Shown here: in pieces, positions 12,206 through 21,572 of the stretch
Layout: each line of letters begins with the position of its first letter
How positions within the stretch are numbered: the stretch's first letter is position 1
Assembly: GCA_015680685.1 (NCBI GenBank)
Contig: MNCI01018006.1
Span: 92,682-156,681, forward strand
Direction: 5' to 3'
Length of the DNA: 64,000 nucleotides
Source: Gnetum montanum
Lineage: Eukaryota; Streptophyta; Gnetopsida; Gnetales; Gnetaceae
Translations under genes and position numbers: made by a program
Notes under the pieces: model-generated
Databases searched by the model: none
The model's input: the letters and a program-made list of their open reading frames with translations, nothing else
Told to the model about the DNA's origin: nothing

Positions 12206-12223
12206 GCCCTCCTTCTAGCGCCA
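12206..12223 (-). other. Primer binding site, element A
   Basis: TGGCGCTAGAAGGAGGGC on the minus strand lies six bases inside the LTR end and starts with TGG, complementary to the CCA tail of a tRNA. B has the same site with one change (TGGTGCTAG...), and D has a related one at 53,797-53,814. I cannot name the tRNA with confidence. Confidence 0.75.
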
Positions 12224-12229
12224 GAAAAC

Positions 12230-13773
12230 TGGAACGACAGAAAATGCCGGCAATTGAAAAATACCAAACAAAATCTTGCGTACACAGTTTTAACCATGGA
12301 TCCATGCGAGGGCTATGCTGGAAAAATGAGTCCGCGGCGCCCTGAACGGTCTTTTCGATCAGACAGGGACTTACTAGTCAGTAAACCGATGGAGATAATG
12401 AATATCTCGTGGAACGATTTGATTTGAGGAATCGCAAAATGAGGGGAAAAACGACGTAGGTGAATTGTAACGATGATAACGCTAAACACGATAAGAGGAG
12501 GCTAATACAAGAGAAACGTGTAGTCTCAAGATCTACGCTTTGACTTGAAAAATGTATATTTTGTATATCACATTACACTGGGGAGACCCCGATTACTAGA
12601 TGTAAAGTAAGCACAAAACAAAAAGAAAACTGTCCAAACGGAAGTCCGGTCTACCTCGTGGGCCAAAGCTGGGATGCAAGGAAGGTCAAGCTGTGACGTC
12701 TATCGATCAACTGTTTCTGACCAATAGAGCCTACGAATCATGCAAGATGATACCACAATCTTGGATCTGCTTCTTTCGCCTTAGGTAGTTTCTGTTTAGG
12801 ACCGCCAGTGGTCGCTGATGGAGAAAGCTGTGTCTTCCCCAACAGAACAACTAATCTTGTTGCCGATGCTCAAAGCGAAATGTGCTCTCTTTCTGTCGGA
12901 AGGTGATGTTGTCAACAATTGCTAAAGTCTTGCTCTCTCTGTCTCTGCTCAAAGTGATAAATGCTCCTGTGCTCAGAAAAACTGCCCTTTGCCTCTTTGA
13001 TTTGCCAACCCCTTGTATCTTTGTCAACTGGGGTATTTATAGGCTGTGACGCCCTGTGGAAAAGGCGCAACCCTGATGACGTGTGTCCCAATGTTTTGGG
13101 TACTATTGGTCTGACCATTTTTGTGTCAAACTTCATGAGTACGCACAATACACTTATTTGCGTGTTGTGCGTGTAAAGAACAGATGCCCGTTGGGCGTAT
13201 TTCAACTGTCTTTGGGTTATATTATGCTCATTCACACTGCATTGCGTGCACGAGCGTAACATAACATGGAAATAATGGATTCAAGCTATTTTACGCTCGC
13301 TTACGCAGCCGTGCGTAATGAAGCGTAAACGATGTCTAGCTTGGCGACGCAATACGATGTGATATGCTACGTTGCGTGATGAGCGTATGATGAGCAATTG
13401 CACTTTCTTAGACTTTGCCTTTGACTGTTTTGGAGCTCATTACGCTGCCGTGCATAACAGAGCATAAACCTGGCCTTGAACAAAAGACTTAGCAAAATAT
13501 ACGAGAAGTCGCATATTACGCTACTCAAGCCTTCTGATACCAGACTATGTTTAAACAGAATCACGCTAAGCGCCATTACGCTACGTCGCGTGGTATAGCA
13601 TAAACAGAGAAAACATAGTAAGATTAAGAATCTGCACAGGAGGTTGAAGACTTGATGCTATGCACCTCTTGGTGTTGCTCTGTCTTATTCTCCCTTCTGG
13701 AATTCTGACATGCGTCCTTGCTTGAATTGCGAATTTTTGCCTGAGGCCGACTCACAATTTTTACGGTGTTTCA
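12230..13773 (-). repeat. 5' LTR of element A
   Basis: On the minus strand the LTR begins TGAAACACCG and ends TCGTTCCA, giving TG...CA termini. It aligns along its length with the two LTRs of element B (19,733-21,330 and 34,751-36,340). It holds a TATA box, an imperfect inverted repeat at 13,140-13,175 and many GCGTAA/TTACGC motifs. The boundary is supported by the primer site starting six bases inside it. Confidence 0.88.
13032..13042 (-). promoter_or_regulatory. LTR TATA box, element A
   Basis: CTATAAATACC on the minus strand, at the same relative position as CTATAAATATCC in both B LTRs. Conservation across three LTRs supports it as the core promoter; transcription would begin about 30 bases downstream. 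Confidence 0.7.
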
Positions 13774-13793
13774 GGGGCATAGTTAAGTCACAC

Positions 13794-15170
13794 CATCACA
13801 AAAAAAGAATAAATGGTAGTGGTGTACATGCAAGAAAAGTTTAGATATTATGTGCTTGGTTACAAAGTGTTTGTGCATCCAGACCATAGTGTAATTCACT
13901 TCCTTATGAATAAGCCAATAGTGAGCCCTCATGTTAGATGGTGGCTTGTGATCTTATAGGAATTCAATATTATTATGGTAGATCGAAAAGGGACTAAGAA
14001 TGTGGTCACTAACCATCTTTCTCATCTAAGATGGGATAACAAAGAGGAGGAGAGCCTACTCTCTGATCAGTTTCCAGATGAATTTCTCTTTAGTAGAGCA
14101 ATAAGCAAACAAACACCTAAGAAAGAAATATGTTATAATGGCATTCCCAAATATCTTCTCACTCAAGAGATGCTATAAGACTTGGATTTTAGGAAAAAGC
14201 AAAAATTTCTTCATTGAGTCAAATACTTCATGGAAATCAATGGACACCTTTACAAGGTGTATGTCGATGGCCTGATCTGTTAGTGTGTCAATGATGAAGA
14301 NNNNNNNNNNNNNNNNNNNNNNNNNNNNNNNNNNNNNNNNNNNNNNNNNNNNNNNNNNNNNNNNNNNNNNNNNNNNNNNNNNNNNNNNNAAGTGACAGTT
14401 GTTACTAATTTTACATCATTCACTATTATCAAATTTATATAACAAAATATCATGAATAGGTTTGGGATACTACATTCACTAATTTCTGATAATGGGACTC
14501 ATTTCATAGGTGCCACATTTAGAAAAATAATGCAATGCTTGGGGGTACAACATAAATTAACAACACCTTATCACCCCCAAGTCAATGATCAAGTAGAGGT
14601 AACCAACCGAGAGATTACAAAAATACCAACATGAACCATTAGCAAATATAGGAAGAACTAGAGTACAAAACTGAATGATGCTCTTTGGGTTTATTGTTCA
14701 ACTTGGAAACTTCCTATTGGATATTCTTCCTACAAGTTTGAATATGAAAAGCTTCCAATGCTTCTAATTCTATCTAAGCTCCATACACTCTTAATGGCTT
14801 ATGATCTAAACCTTAACCTAAGTCTAGCACAGAAGGAAATATTTATCACTCTAAATGTGCTAAATGAAAATTTCTTAGTGGCCCTATCCTTGAATGAGGT
14901 GATCAAGTAATTTACCAAGCAATGTCATGACCTTAGAATCAAGAAAGTAAAACTCCAACCAGGAGATAAGGTTCTTTACTAGAACCCCACACATATACCC
15001 CAAAAGAAAAAATTTCAAACATTATGGGAGGAACCTTATATTATTAATCAAACATTTTCCTCTAGGGCCATGATAATTTACAAACCTAACAAATCAAATA
15101 AAAAGTAGTTAGCCAATATCTAATAAGTGAAGCCTTTCCTAGAACCAAAATAGACGAGTGTAAATACCAC
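13794..15170 (+). pseudogene. RNase H end and integrase of element E
   Basis: Visible in one broken frame: KFRYYVLGYKVFVHPDHSVI, then the RNase H tail with KGTKNVVTNHLSHLRW, a spacer, and integrase with ISDNGTHFIGATF (second catalytic Asp) and TPYHPQVNDQVEVTNRE (catalytic Glu). The first catalytic Asp would fall in the run of Ns. The C-terminal part reads LQPGDKVLY and LWEEPYIIN. There are many TAG/TAA stops. Its beginning is missing because element A lies directly upstream. Confidence 0.82.
14301..14389. other. Assembly gap (89 Ns)
   Basis: A run of 89 undetermined bases inside the E integrase. It hides the end of the zinc-binding domain and the first catalytic Asp; the run may be a scaffolding estimate rather than a true length. 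Confidence 0.99.
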
Positions 15171-16745
15171 CTCAATAGATGGACAACCACATTCTATTTT
15201 TTGGATCTCCTCCCTCTAACTTAGTCTTGGGGGAGATGGCCATCTATGTTGACCATTACCATGGCCTCTCCATTTTTCTAACTTTTCCATTTTTCACATT
15301 TTGATTTTACAAATTTTTGAACTTTGAATTTTTCTAATTTTATACCATTTTTAAAACCTTTAAACTTTATTGATTATTTTACACTATATTATATACTTTA
15401 CCTTATTTTGGTTCTTTTGTTTCTTTTGTTTAAGTGTGATATTTTCTAATTTTTTCTAATAAATTTTCTTTATTATCACATGACACAATATTTTTGTTGT
15501 TGTTTACTAATGATGGTCTGTGCTTAATGTGTGATTGTCGATGTCTAGTTTCTATTTTTGAATTCCGATGTCTGATGACTTTGACATGGTTTATTTCTCA
15601 TGGAATAGGCAGTGAATCCACATCATCTACATAAATCAGTGGTTTTCCATGTTCTAGGAATTTGGGGTTCCTTTTCATTAATGAAACTTTTAACCAATCA
15701 ATGACCTTGGTAGTTCTATAATTAAGAAGGATCCAAAGGTTTGTAAAGGGTATGACTTCAATGAAACTTAATACTCTTTGTATTCTTCTTCTTGCTTAAG
15801 TGCTTGAGTGTTTTTCGTGGACTTCTAACCATTCCATACCACCCAATGATAGGAAGACAAATAATGTCATTACATGGTGTGGTTCCCATCATTCAAGAAA
15901 AACAAAAAAAAATGATGAAATTTCAAAGCATGCCCCTTAGATACAAATAAGTCCTCACTCGGTATGGTTCCCATTTCAAAAATAATAATTGGAATTAAAA
16001 ACACATCTCTTAGAAAAATAAAAGGGCTACAAGCACTATATATGGAACTTGAACAACATGCATCTATGCATGATAATCCCCTATAACTAAGGCCCTTTCT
16101 CTCACTACCTACTTCTCCTTCCTTCTCTTTGTGGAATAGTGGTTGTCTTGTGGGGACACTCTTGCGTCTTGAGTGGGTGGATCAGTCTTAGAGTGGTGAT
16201 GTGAAGTGACTAAAGGCATATGATTTTGGTTTGGACTAAGGATGGAACTTCTTGGTTCATTTTAACCACAAATTCCACAACGGACTTCTTATGACCTCAA
16301 CTTGGAACTCAATTCCACCTTCTCTATCATCCATCCAAGCTACCATAATTCACCTCACTGATGGGTTCTATGTTATGCTCTATGTCTTAGTCTAATGTGT
16401 TGCGATTCTTGAGTGGATTCTTTCTAGTTGGTCCTTAACTTATCATGATCATTAAATCAACTATGGGGCCCATGGACTCCTTAGTTAAGGTTATGCAAGG
16501 GAAAAAATGATCTTACCTTTGACATTGCTACAATCATATATTTCATATTTTTCATTGTGTAAACCACTCAGTACTCCTTAATCTTTCATTGCATTCATCC
16601 ATTAAAATAATTGTTCTCCATTTTTTTTAAATTTATGACCTTTAATGCCCTCTTCTCATGATTTTATACTATTCTTTGTCTTCTAAGTTTTCATTTGATC
16701 CTAATTTCATCAAAAAATTCCTTGTATTTTGAAAGTTTGACCAAA
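15171..16745 (+). other. Non-coding spacer after E pol
   Basis: AT-rich with no ORF of note. A purine tract CTTGGGGGAGATGG at about 15,226-15,239 resembles a polypurine tract just after pol; such internal tracts occur in Athila-type elements. Nothing else was recognised. Confidence 0.5.
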
Positions 16746-16749
16746 GTCA

Positions 16750-16810
16750 ATGATGGTCAATAGCTACATCGATGAGGCCTCATTGACATCCTACAAAAAT
16801 ACTATATATA
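16750..16810 (+). promoter_or_regulatory. LTR-like internal promoter before the env-position ORF of E
   Basis: TGATGG...CAATAGCTACATC then GATGAGGCCTCATTGACATC resembles the start of E's own 3' LTR at 36,985 (TGATGAG...CATTGGCTATGTC, AATGAGGCCTCATC). Both carry the palindrome ATGAGGCCTCAT and are followed within 20-45 bases by a TATA box, here CTATATATA at 16,802-16,810. This looks like a second copy of the U3 promoter placed upstream of the downstream gene. Confidence 0.55.
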
Positions 16811-16956
16811 CCACAAGACACATTGGAATTTTTGAAATTTTCTCATAACACATGGGGAATTTTTACAATTTTTCAAAGCCCAAAACCTTCCAAAGCCCAC
16901 CACTTTCAAACCATTTGTACAAATCACTTTGTTTTTAGATCTTGCACTTACTGGAG

Positions 16957-17268
16957 GTAAGATCTTTATCATGGGGGCCACAAACCTTAAGGTTTTCAAT
17001 GAAACCTTTGAAAATTTTTTCTAACTCCCCCCAAGGATTAGTAACCTTAACAACATAAAAATATCAACTCTTTTGATAGTTAACCCTTCCAACAACCTCC
17101 AGGATGATTTATCAATGATAATGCATAAACAAAAATAATAATTAAGTTAATTGAATCAACCATAATCACAACTTAGCCAAGGGTAACTATCCTCAAGAGT
17201 TAAGGTATCCCAATTATTTTTTAAGGCTGCACAATGATTGCTAATCCATGGTCTTATTGTGATTACAG
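16957..17268 (+). other. Putative leader intron of the env-position ORF, E
   Basis: Donor CTGGAG|GTAAGA at 16,956/16,957 is near consensus. The acceptor GATTACAG ends at 17,268, directly before ATGGCAGC. A branch-like GCTAAT lies about 28 bases upstream of the acceptor. In F the same ORF start also sits on an acceptor (TTGCAG|ATGGCC). Confidence 0.55.
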
Positions 17269-19732
17269 ATGGCAGCTGAACAAAAACATCCATAGGAAGG
17301 AGAACCTTCGCAACCATGGAAGAAGAAACCTAGAGCTAGAAGGGGCTAGTAGGAACAAGGCCCAAAACAACAAGAGGTGAACCATGCAATAGGACCTCTT
17401 TAGAAGGAGCTCAAAGTTGGAATCTATTCAATAGATTCCAAAGGAAGAAGTGCCTACAAAATAATCCCAATTAGGAGAAGCACTTAGCCCAATGCCAAGG
17501 CTTGAGGTCACTCTGACTCAAGCTTGCCTAGAGATCAAGTCCCAAGAAATCCAAAGATCAATTCTTCATGAAATAAACTTTGGACCATTTTTGGAAAAAG
17601 ATCTAGAGTATGTCAAGACATAATTGCAAGCCTCTCCCATGTGTCTAATCATCATGTCCAATGGGGAATGGTACATGGAAGAGAGTTGTCTCTTTTGAAA
17701 AAGCTAAAAGCTAGGGTTTTTTGTAAAAATAAAGGACATTCAAGTGTCCTACTTAGCGAAAGCCATTGCATAGGCACTAGGGTTTCTAGATATTGGAACA
17801 TAGTTGGTATAGATATCAACAAAAGATGATCTTGAGGAAAAAAGGAAATAGACCCAACAATGCTACAAGGTGGACTGTAAGGAGTATGGTGTTCTCACAC
17901 TAGTAGAGTGGATTTATTTCAAGATTGTGACCTATCACCTCAATCTAACAGTGAGGCCAAACAAGGTGACTATTTTCTCCACCTAAGCATGCATTGCTCT
18001 AAGCAAGAAATTTCCTGTTAACCTTTCACAACTAATTTATTTGGAGATTAATAAGCACTTCAAGAAGAGTGAATATGGAAGGAAGACCCTACCATTTCCA
18101 TGCCTTATCAAAAAAATTTGCAAAATGGTAGGCATTGTTCACTATTCTAATGATACTCTCAAGCACACTCCCTTGGCCTCATGGACAAAAATTATGAAAG
18201 ATAAGATGTCAATAATCACTCAAGAAGAGGAGTTTCCACCACCACCACCCACTTAGAAGACAACACAGGAGGCCTACATAGTCCTAGAGCATCTGCATCA
18301 AATCCAAGAATAGCTTTTGAGTGAACAAGAGTAACAAGTAGGAATGAGTGGAGTAGATCCATCTATGTGTTGGCTAGTAATGAGTCACCTTAATAAGGTG
18401 GCCTAAATAGTTAGTCAAATGGAGAGGGGTAGTTTCATTTTCTCTACCCAAAGAACATAGCTACCTTCAAGGTTAGATTCCACTACTTGAGAGGTCATGG
18501 TGTCATTAGCAACACATCATTTATTTTTAGAAATCTCTAGGAATGTTGCCACTTTCTTGATGAAGTTGGAGGAAAGTGAAGAGATAACTATCTTAGTGAT
18601 GTAGCACTAAGGGTAGGAGACAATGGTAGAAGTGGTAGCTGACCATGTAACAGAAGCATTGAACACATCTATGGCATCTATACTAGACATATCTGCACTT
18701 TAAGATGTGTAGACATCCACAGGCATAGTTAACAAAAAATTGACTACAACTTAGCACAAACAATTCATGGAACAACTAGTAGGAACTGGGAAACTGACTC
18801 TGGACATCTTTGATCTCTTGGACAACATCACCATAACCCAATTGGAGCTGCAAAATGTAAGGGGAAGATGCATCATTTTGGAACGGCAACTAGAAATGGC
18901 CTAAGAGCAAAATCAATGCTTGGCCATGAAGGTTGCTGAACTTTGTGCATAACTTGTAGAACAAGTAATCCTTAGCCTGGTAATGACAAGAGATGAAGCT
19001 ATCAAATAACTTTAGGAATGATCTCAAAATGATAAGGAAGAAGCAATAATGGCCATCTTCAGACAATCCATGGCAGAAGTTGAAATGCACTTAATTAGAG
19101 AGAACTTGAATCAGATGCACCAAGAGAATGAAGAATTGATCGCACAAAATCATTGCCTAAAAAATGTTGATGCTTAGAGAGATCAAATGCAAGAATTAAT
19201 TCATCAGTAGCAGGAGTAACTTGCTAGAGTCAACATTAAACTAAGAAAATTGGCTACAAAGAACTACAATCTATCAATGAAGGAGGTACACACCTTGCAA
19301 GAAAATTCTACCATCAAAATTGCCACCTAGAAGAACAATGCTCTCAAATTTGAAAAAGTGAAAAATCACTACAAGGATTAGGTTGGCTTGCAAAAGGAAA
19401 TTAATGAAAAACAAGCCTAGATAGCAAAGACAAAAGTGAATGAAGCCCTTCAACAACTCTAGCAAGAAAGAGAGATGCAACAACCCATCCTTGATGGGAT
19501 TGATGCCTATAACAAAGTAGATATTTTCTTGAAGGAGTTGTAGATTGAGGAAATGATAAAGTATATGGAGTTGGAAAATCTCTATTAAGTAAGCCTAGCA
19601 ATGCTGATAGCCAAATGGTTGTGGTCAAAATTGGAGAAACAAGTAGCTAGCTTATATCTACTATACGAAGATGAGTTCAAACACCACATGGATACCAAGA
19701 AAATGCTTGAGACTACTAAACTGAACTCATAG
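17269..19732 (+). pseudogene. Env-position ORF of element E, 5' part (Transposase_32-like region plus coiled coil)
   Basis: Begins MAAEQKHP and reads on in one frame through many stops, mostly TAG. After a basic, low-complexity N-terminus (KKKPRARRG) comes a conserved region with EYGVLTLVEWIYFKI and TLPFPCLIKKICKMVGI. This resembles the 'putative plant transposon protein' domain found in Athila downstream ORFs. It is followed by a Pro run (FPPPPPT) and, from about 18,700, a long heptad-rich coiled coil with many Glu, Lys, Leu and Gln. The ORF is interrupted at 19,732 by element B and continues at 36,341. F carries a shorter relative (KYMELENL and LAMLIA occur in both). No signal peptide or transmembrane segment is evident, so it is env-like by position only. 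Confidence 0.72.
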
Positions 19733-20383
19733 TGAAACACCATGGAAATTACGAGTCAGCCTCAGGCAAAGATTCGTGATTCGGGCAAGAGTACATGACA
19801 GAATTCCAAAAAGAAGAACAAGACAGGGCGATGCAAGGAGGAGCGCGGCATCAAGACTTTGTTTTTCCTTTGTGGATTTCTTATGTTACTATGTTTTTCA
19901 ATATTTATGCTATAGCATGCAATATAGCGTAATGATGCTTTGCGTAACATAGTTCGACATTCAAAGGCAGCTTACTTCAACAGCTTTGGCAAAGCCTAAG
20001 GCCTAAGCAGCGTAATATGCAACTTCTCGTATATTTTGGCTAAGTCTTTTGTCCAAGGCCGAGTTTACGCTCTGTACACATGGTAGCGTAATGAGCGTCA
20101 AAAAAGTCAAAGAGAGACCAAAGATGCACAGTAGATCGGTGCCTTTCTTTTTTTACATATTGGCCGCCTTACGCCCGTTACGCAACGCAGCATGTGTCAG
20201 CGTAAGTCATCGTCAAAGTAATCATTTCTTATGCTTCACTACGCACGGCGTTGTAAACGAGTGTAAAGCAGCTTGAATCTATTATCTTCATGCTTTATTA
20301 CGCTCTTGTATGCGACGCAATGTGTATGAGCGTAATATAGCCCAAAATCAACTGAGACATGCCCGACCCACATTTTCCACTCA

Positions 20384-20417
20384 TACGCACAATACCCAAA
20401 TGCGCGTATTGTGCGTA
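20384..20417. promoter_or_regulatory. Perfect 12-bp inverted repeat in U3, B 5' LTR
   Basis: TACGCACAATAC, a 10-base spacer, then GTATTGTGCGTA, about 100 bases upstream of the TATA box. The same structure is in A (13,140-13,175, two mismatches) and the B 3' LTR (35,400-35,433). It could bind a dimeric transcription factor or form a hairpin. Confidence 0.65.
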
Positions 20418-20515
20418 GTCACGGATTTCAACACGAGGATGGTCAAGTCAACGATCTTCCGAGAAGTTTGAAACACGCGTCATCACAGTTGTGCATTCTC
20501 CACATATCGTCAAAC

Positions 20516-20527
20516 CTATAAATATCC
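20516..20527 (+). promoter_or_regulatory. LTR TATA box, B 5' LTR
   Basis: CTATAAATATCC, repeated at 35,532-35,543 in the 3' LTR and matched in A. It would start the sense transcript of the element. Confidence 0.72.
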
Positions 20528-21336
20528 TAGTTGGCGAAAAAAAAAGGAAGGAGGAGAGACACACACAGAGACAGAGAAACCACTGAGACAGAGAGAAAGA
20601 GCAGCATTTTTTGGCAACCACCTTGGCAGCTCTAGCTTTCCACAGAGACAGGAGACACTTGGCTTGAGCATTGGCAGTAAGAGCGATTACCCCTTTCGCG
20701 AAGACACAACTTTCTCCATTGGTGATCATCGGCAGTTCCGAGAAAAGGCTACCTAAGGCAAAAGGAGCAGATCAGAGATCCAAAGATCATCTGGTGTGGT
20801 TTGCGAGTTTCTATTGATCAAAAGCAGTTGATCAATAGATGTCAGAACTTGACCTTCCTTGCATTCCTTCTTCGGCCTACAAGGTAGATCGAATTCTATT
20901 CTGCACTTCTGCTCAGACAGTTTGCTTGTTTCTTGTTGCTTTGTGTTTGCTTTATACAAAACAATCGGGGTCTCCCCAGTGTAACTTGAATATACAAAAT
21001 ACTTATTTTCCCAGGTCAAACTATAGATCTTGTAATCACACGTTTCTCTCGTGTCTGATTCCTATTGTCGAGTTAACTCTATCATCATTATTACCATTCA
21101 TCTACATCGCTTTTCTCTCATTTCACGACTCACCGAATCAGATCCTTCCACGAAATATTCATAGTCTTCATCGGTTTACTAATTAGTAAGTCCCTGTCTG
21201 ATCGACAAGACCGTTCAGGGCACCGCGGATTCGTTTTTGCAGCATAGCCCTCGCACGGATTCGTGGTTAAAACTATGTACACGGGATTTTGTTTGGTATT
21301 TTCCAGCTACTGACATTTTTTGTTGTTACAATTTTC

Positions 21337-21354
21337 TGGTGCTAGAAGGAGGGC
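21337..21354 (+). other. Primer binding site, element B
   Basis: TGGTGCTAGAAGGAGGGC, six bases after the 5' LTR end, complementary in form to a tRNA 3' end. It differs from A's site by one base. Confidence 0.75.
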
Positions 21355-21572
21355 CTAGGCTCCGACCTATATTTTTTGGGTAGCCCTGTTAGTGATTTAT
21401 ACCCAAAACCGTAAACGTAATACCTCTAGGGAAGTTTATGGCAAATCACGTGGTGTAGATCGGTCACAGGAACAATTCCTCTGGAATCCTACAAGGTAGA
21501 AAGCCTATTTGCGATCTTTTTTTCAGCTGCTTATTAGATCCGATCATTTGTCATAGCTAATCCACTCGATCA

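Larger units (their letters stand above)
1..13773 (-). mobile_element. Element A: Tat-lineage Ty3/gypsy LTR retrotransposon, 3' end beyond window
   Basis: Read on the minus strand the order is 5' LTR, primer site, gag, protease, a 5-kb segment holding an antisense gene, reverse transcriptase, RNase H, a second archaeal-type RNase H, and integrase, which the left window edge cuts. Two RNase H domains in tandem mark the Tat lineage of plant Ty3/gypsy elements. Element B at 19,733-36,340 is a second copy of the same family, and every A domain aligns with it. The right end abuts Athila-like element E, so A was probably inserted into E's pol; the other half of that junction lies off the window. 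All ORFs are broken, so this copy is dead. Confidence 0.9.
13774..19732 (+). mobile_element. Element E, left part: Athila-like Ty3/gypsy element
   Basis: Holds, in order, a decayed RNase H and integrase, a 1.5-kb spacer, an LTR-like promoter segment, a leader intron and a large env-position ORF. The ORF is cut at 19,732 by element B and resumes at 36,341. Order and the RNase H/integrase wording (EFNIIMVDRKGTKNVVTNHL, SDNGTHFIG) match the Athila group. The left part is interrupted by element A; its gag and RT would lie beyond A, outside the window. Confidence 0.8.
19733..21330 (+). repeat. 5' LTR of element B
   Basis: Begins TGAAACACCATGG, ends TTGTTGTTACA, 1,598 bp. It aligns end to end with 34,751-36,340. 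Many differences between the two LTRs are C-to-T or G-to-A at CpG, consistent with age and methylation. U3 holds dense TTACGC/GCGTAA motifs and a perfect 12-bp inverted repeat. Confidence 0.95.

Noticed and set aside
17269-19732. A true retroviral-type envelope protein in element E
   Set aside because: No signal peptide, cleavage site or transmembrane segment could be read; only the position is env-like, and the sequence is coiled coil with a plant-transposon domain.
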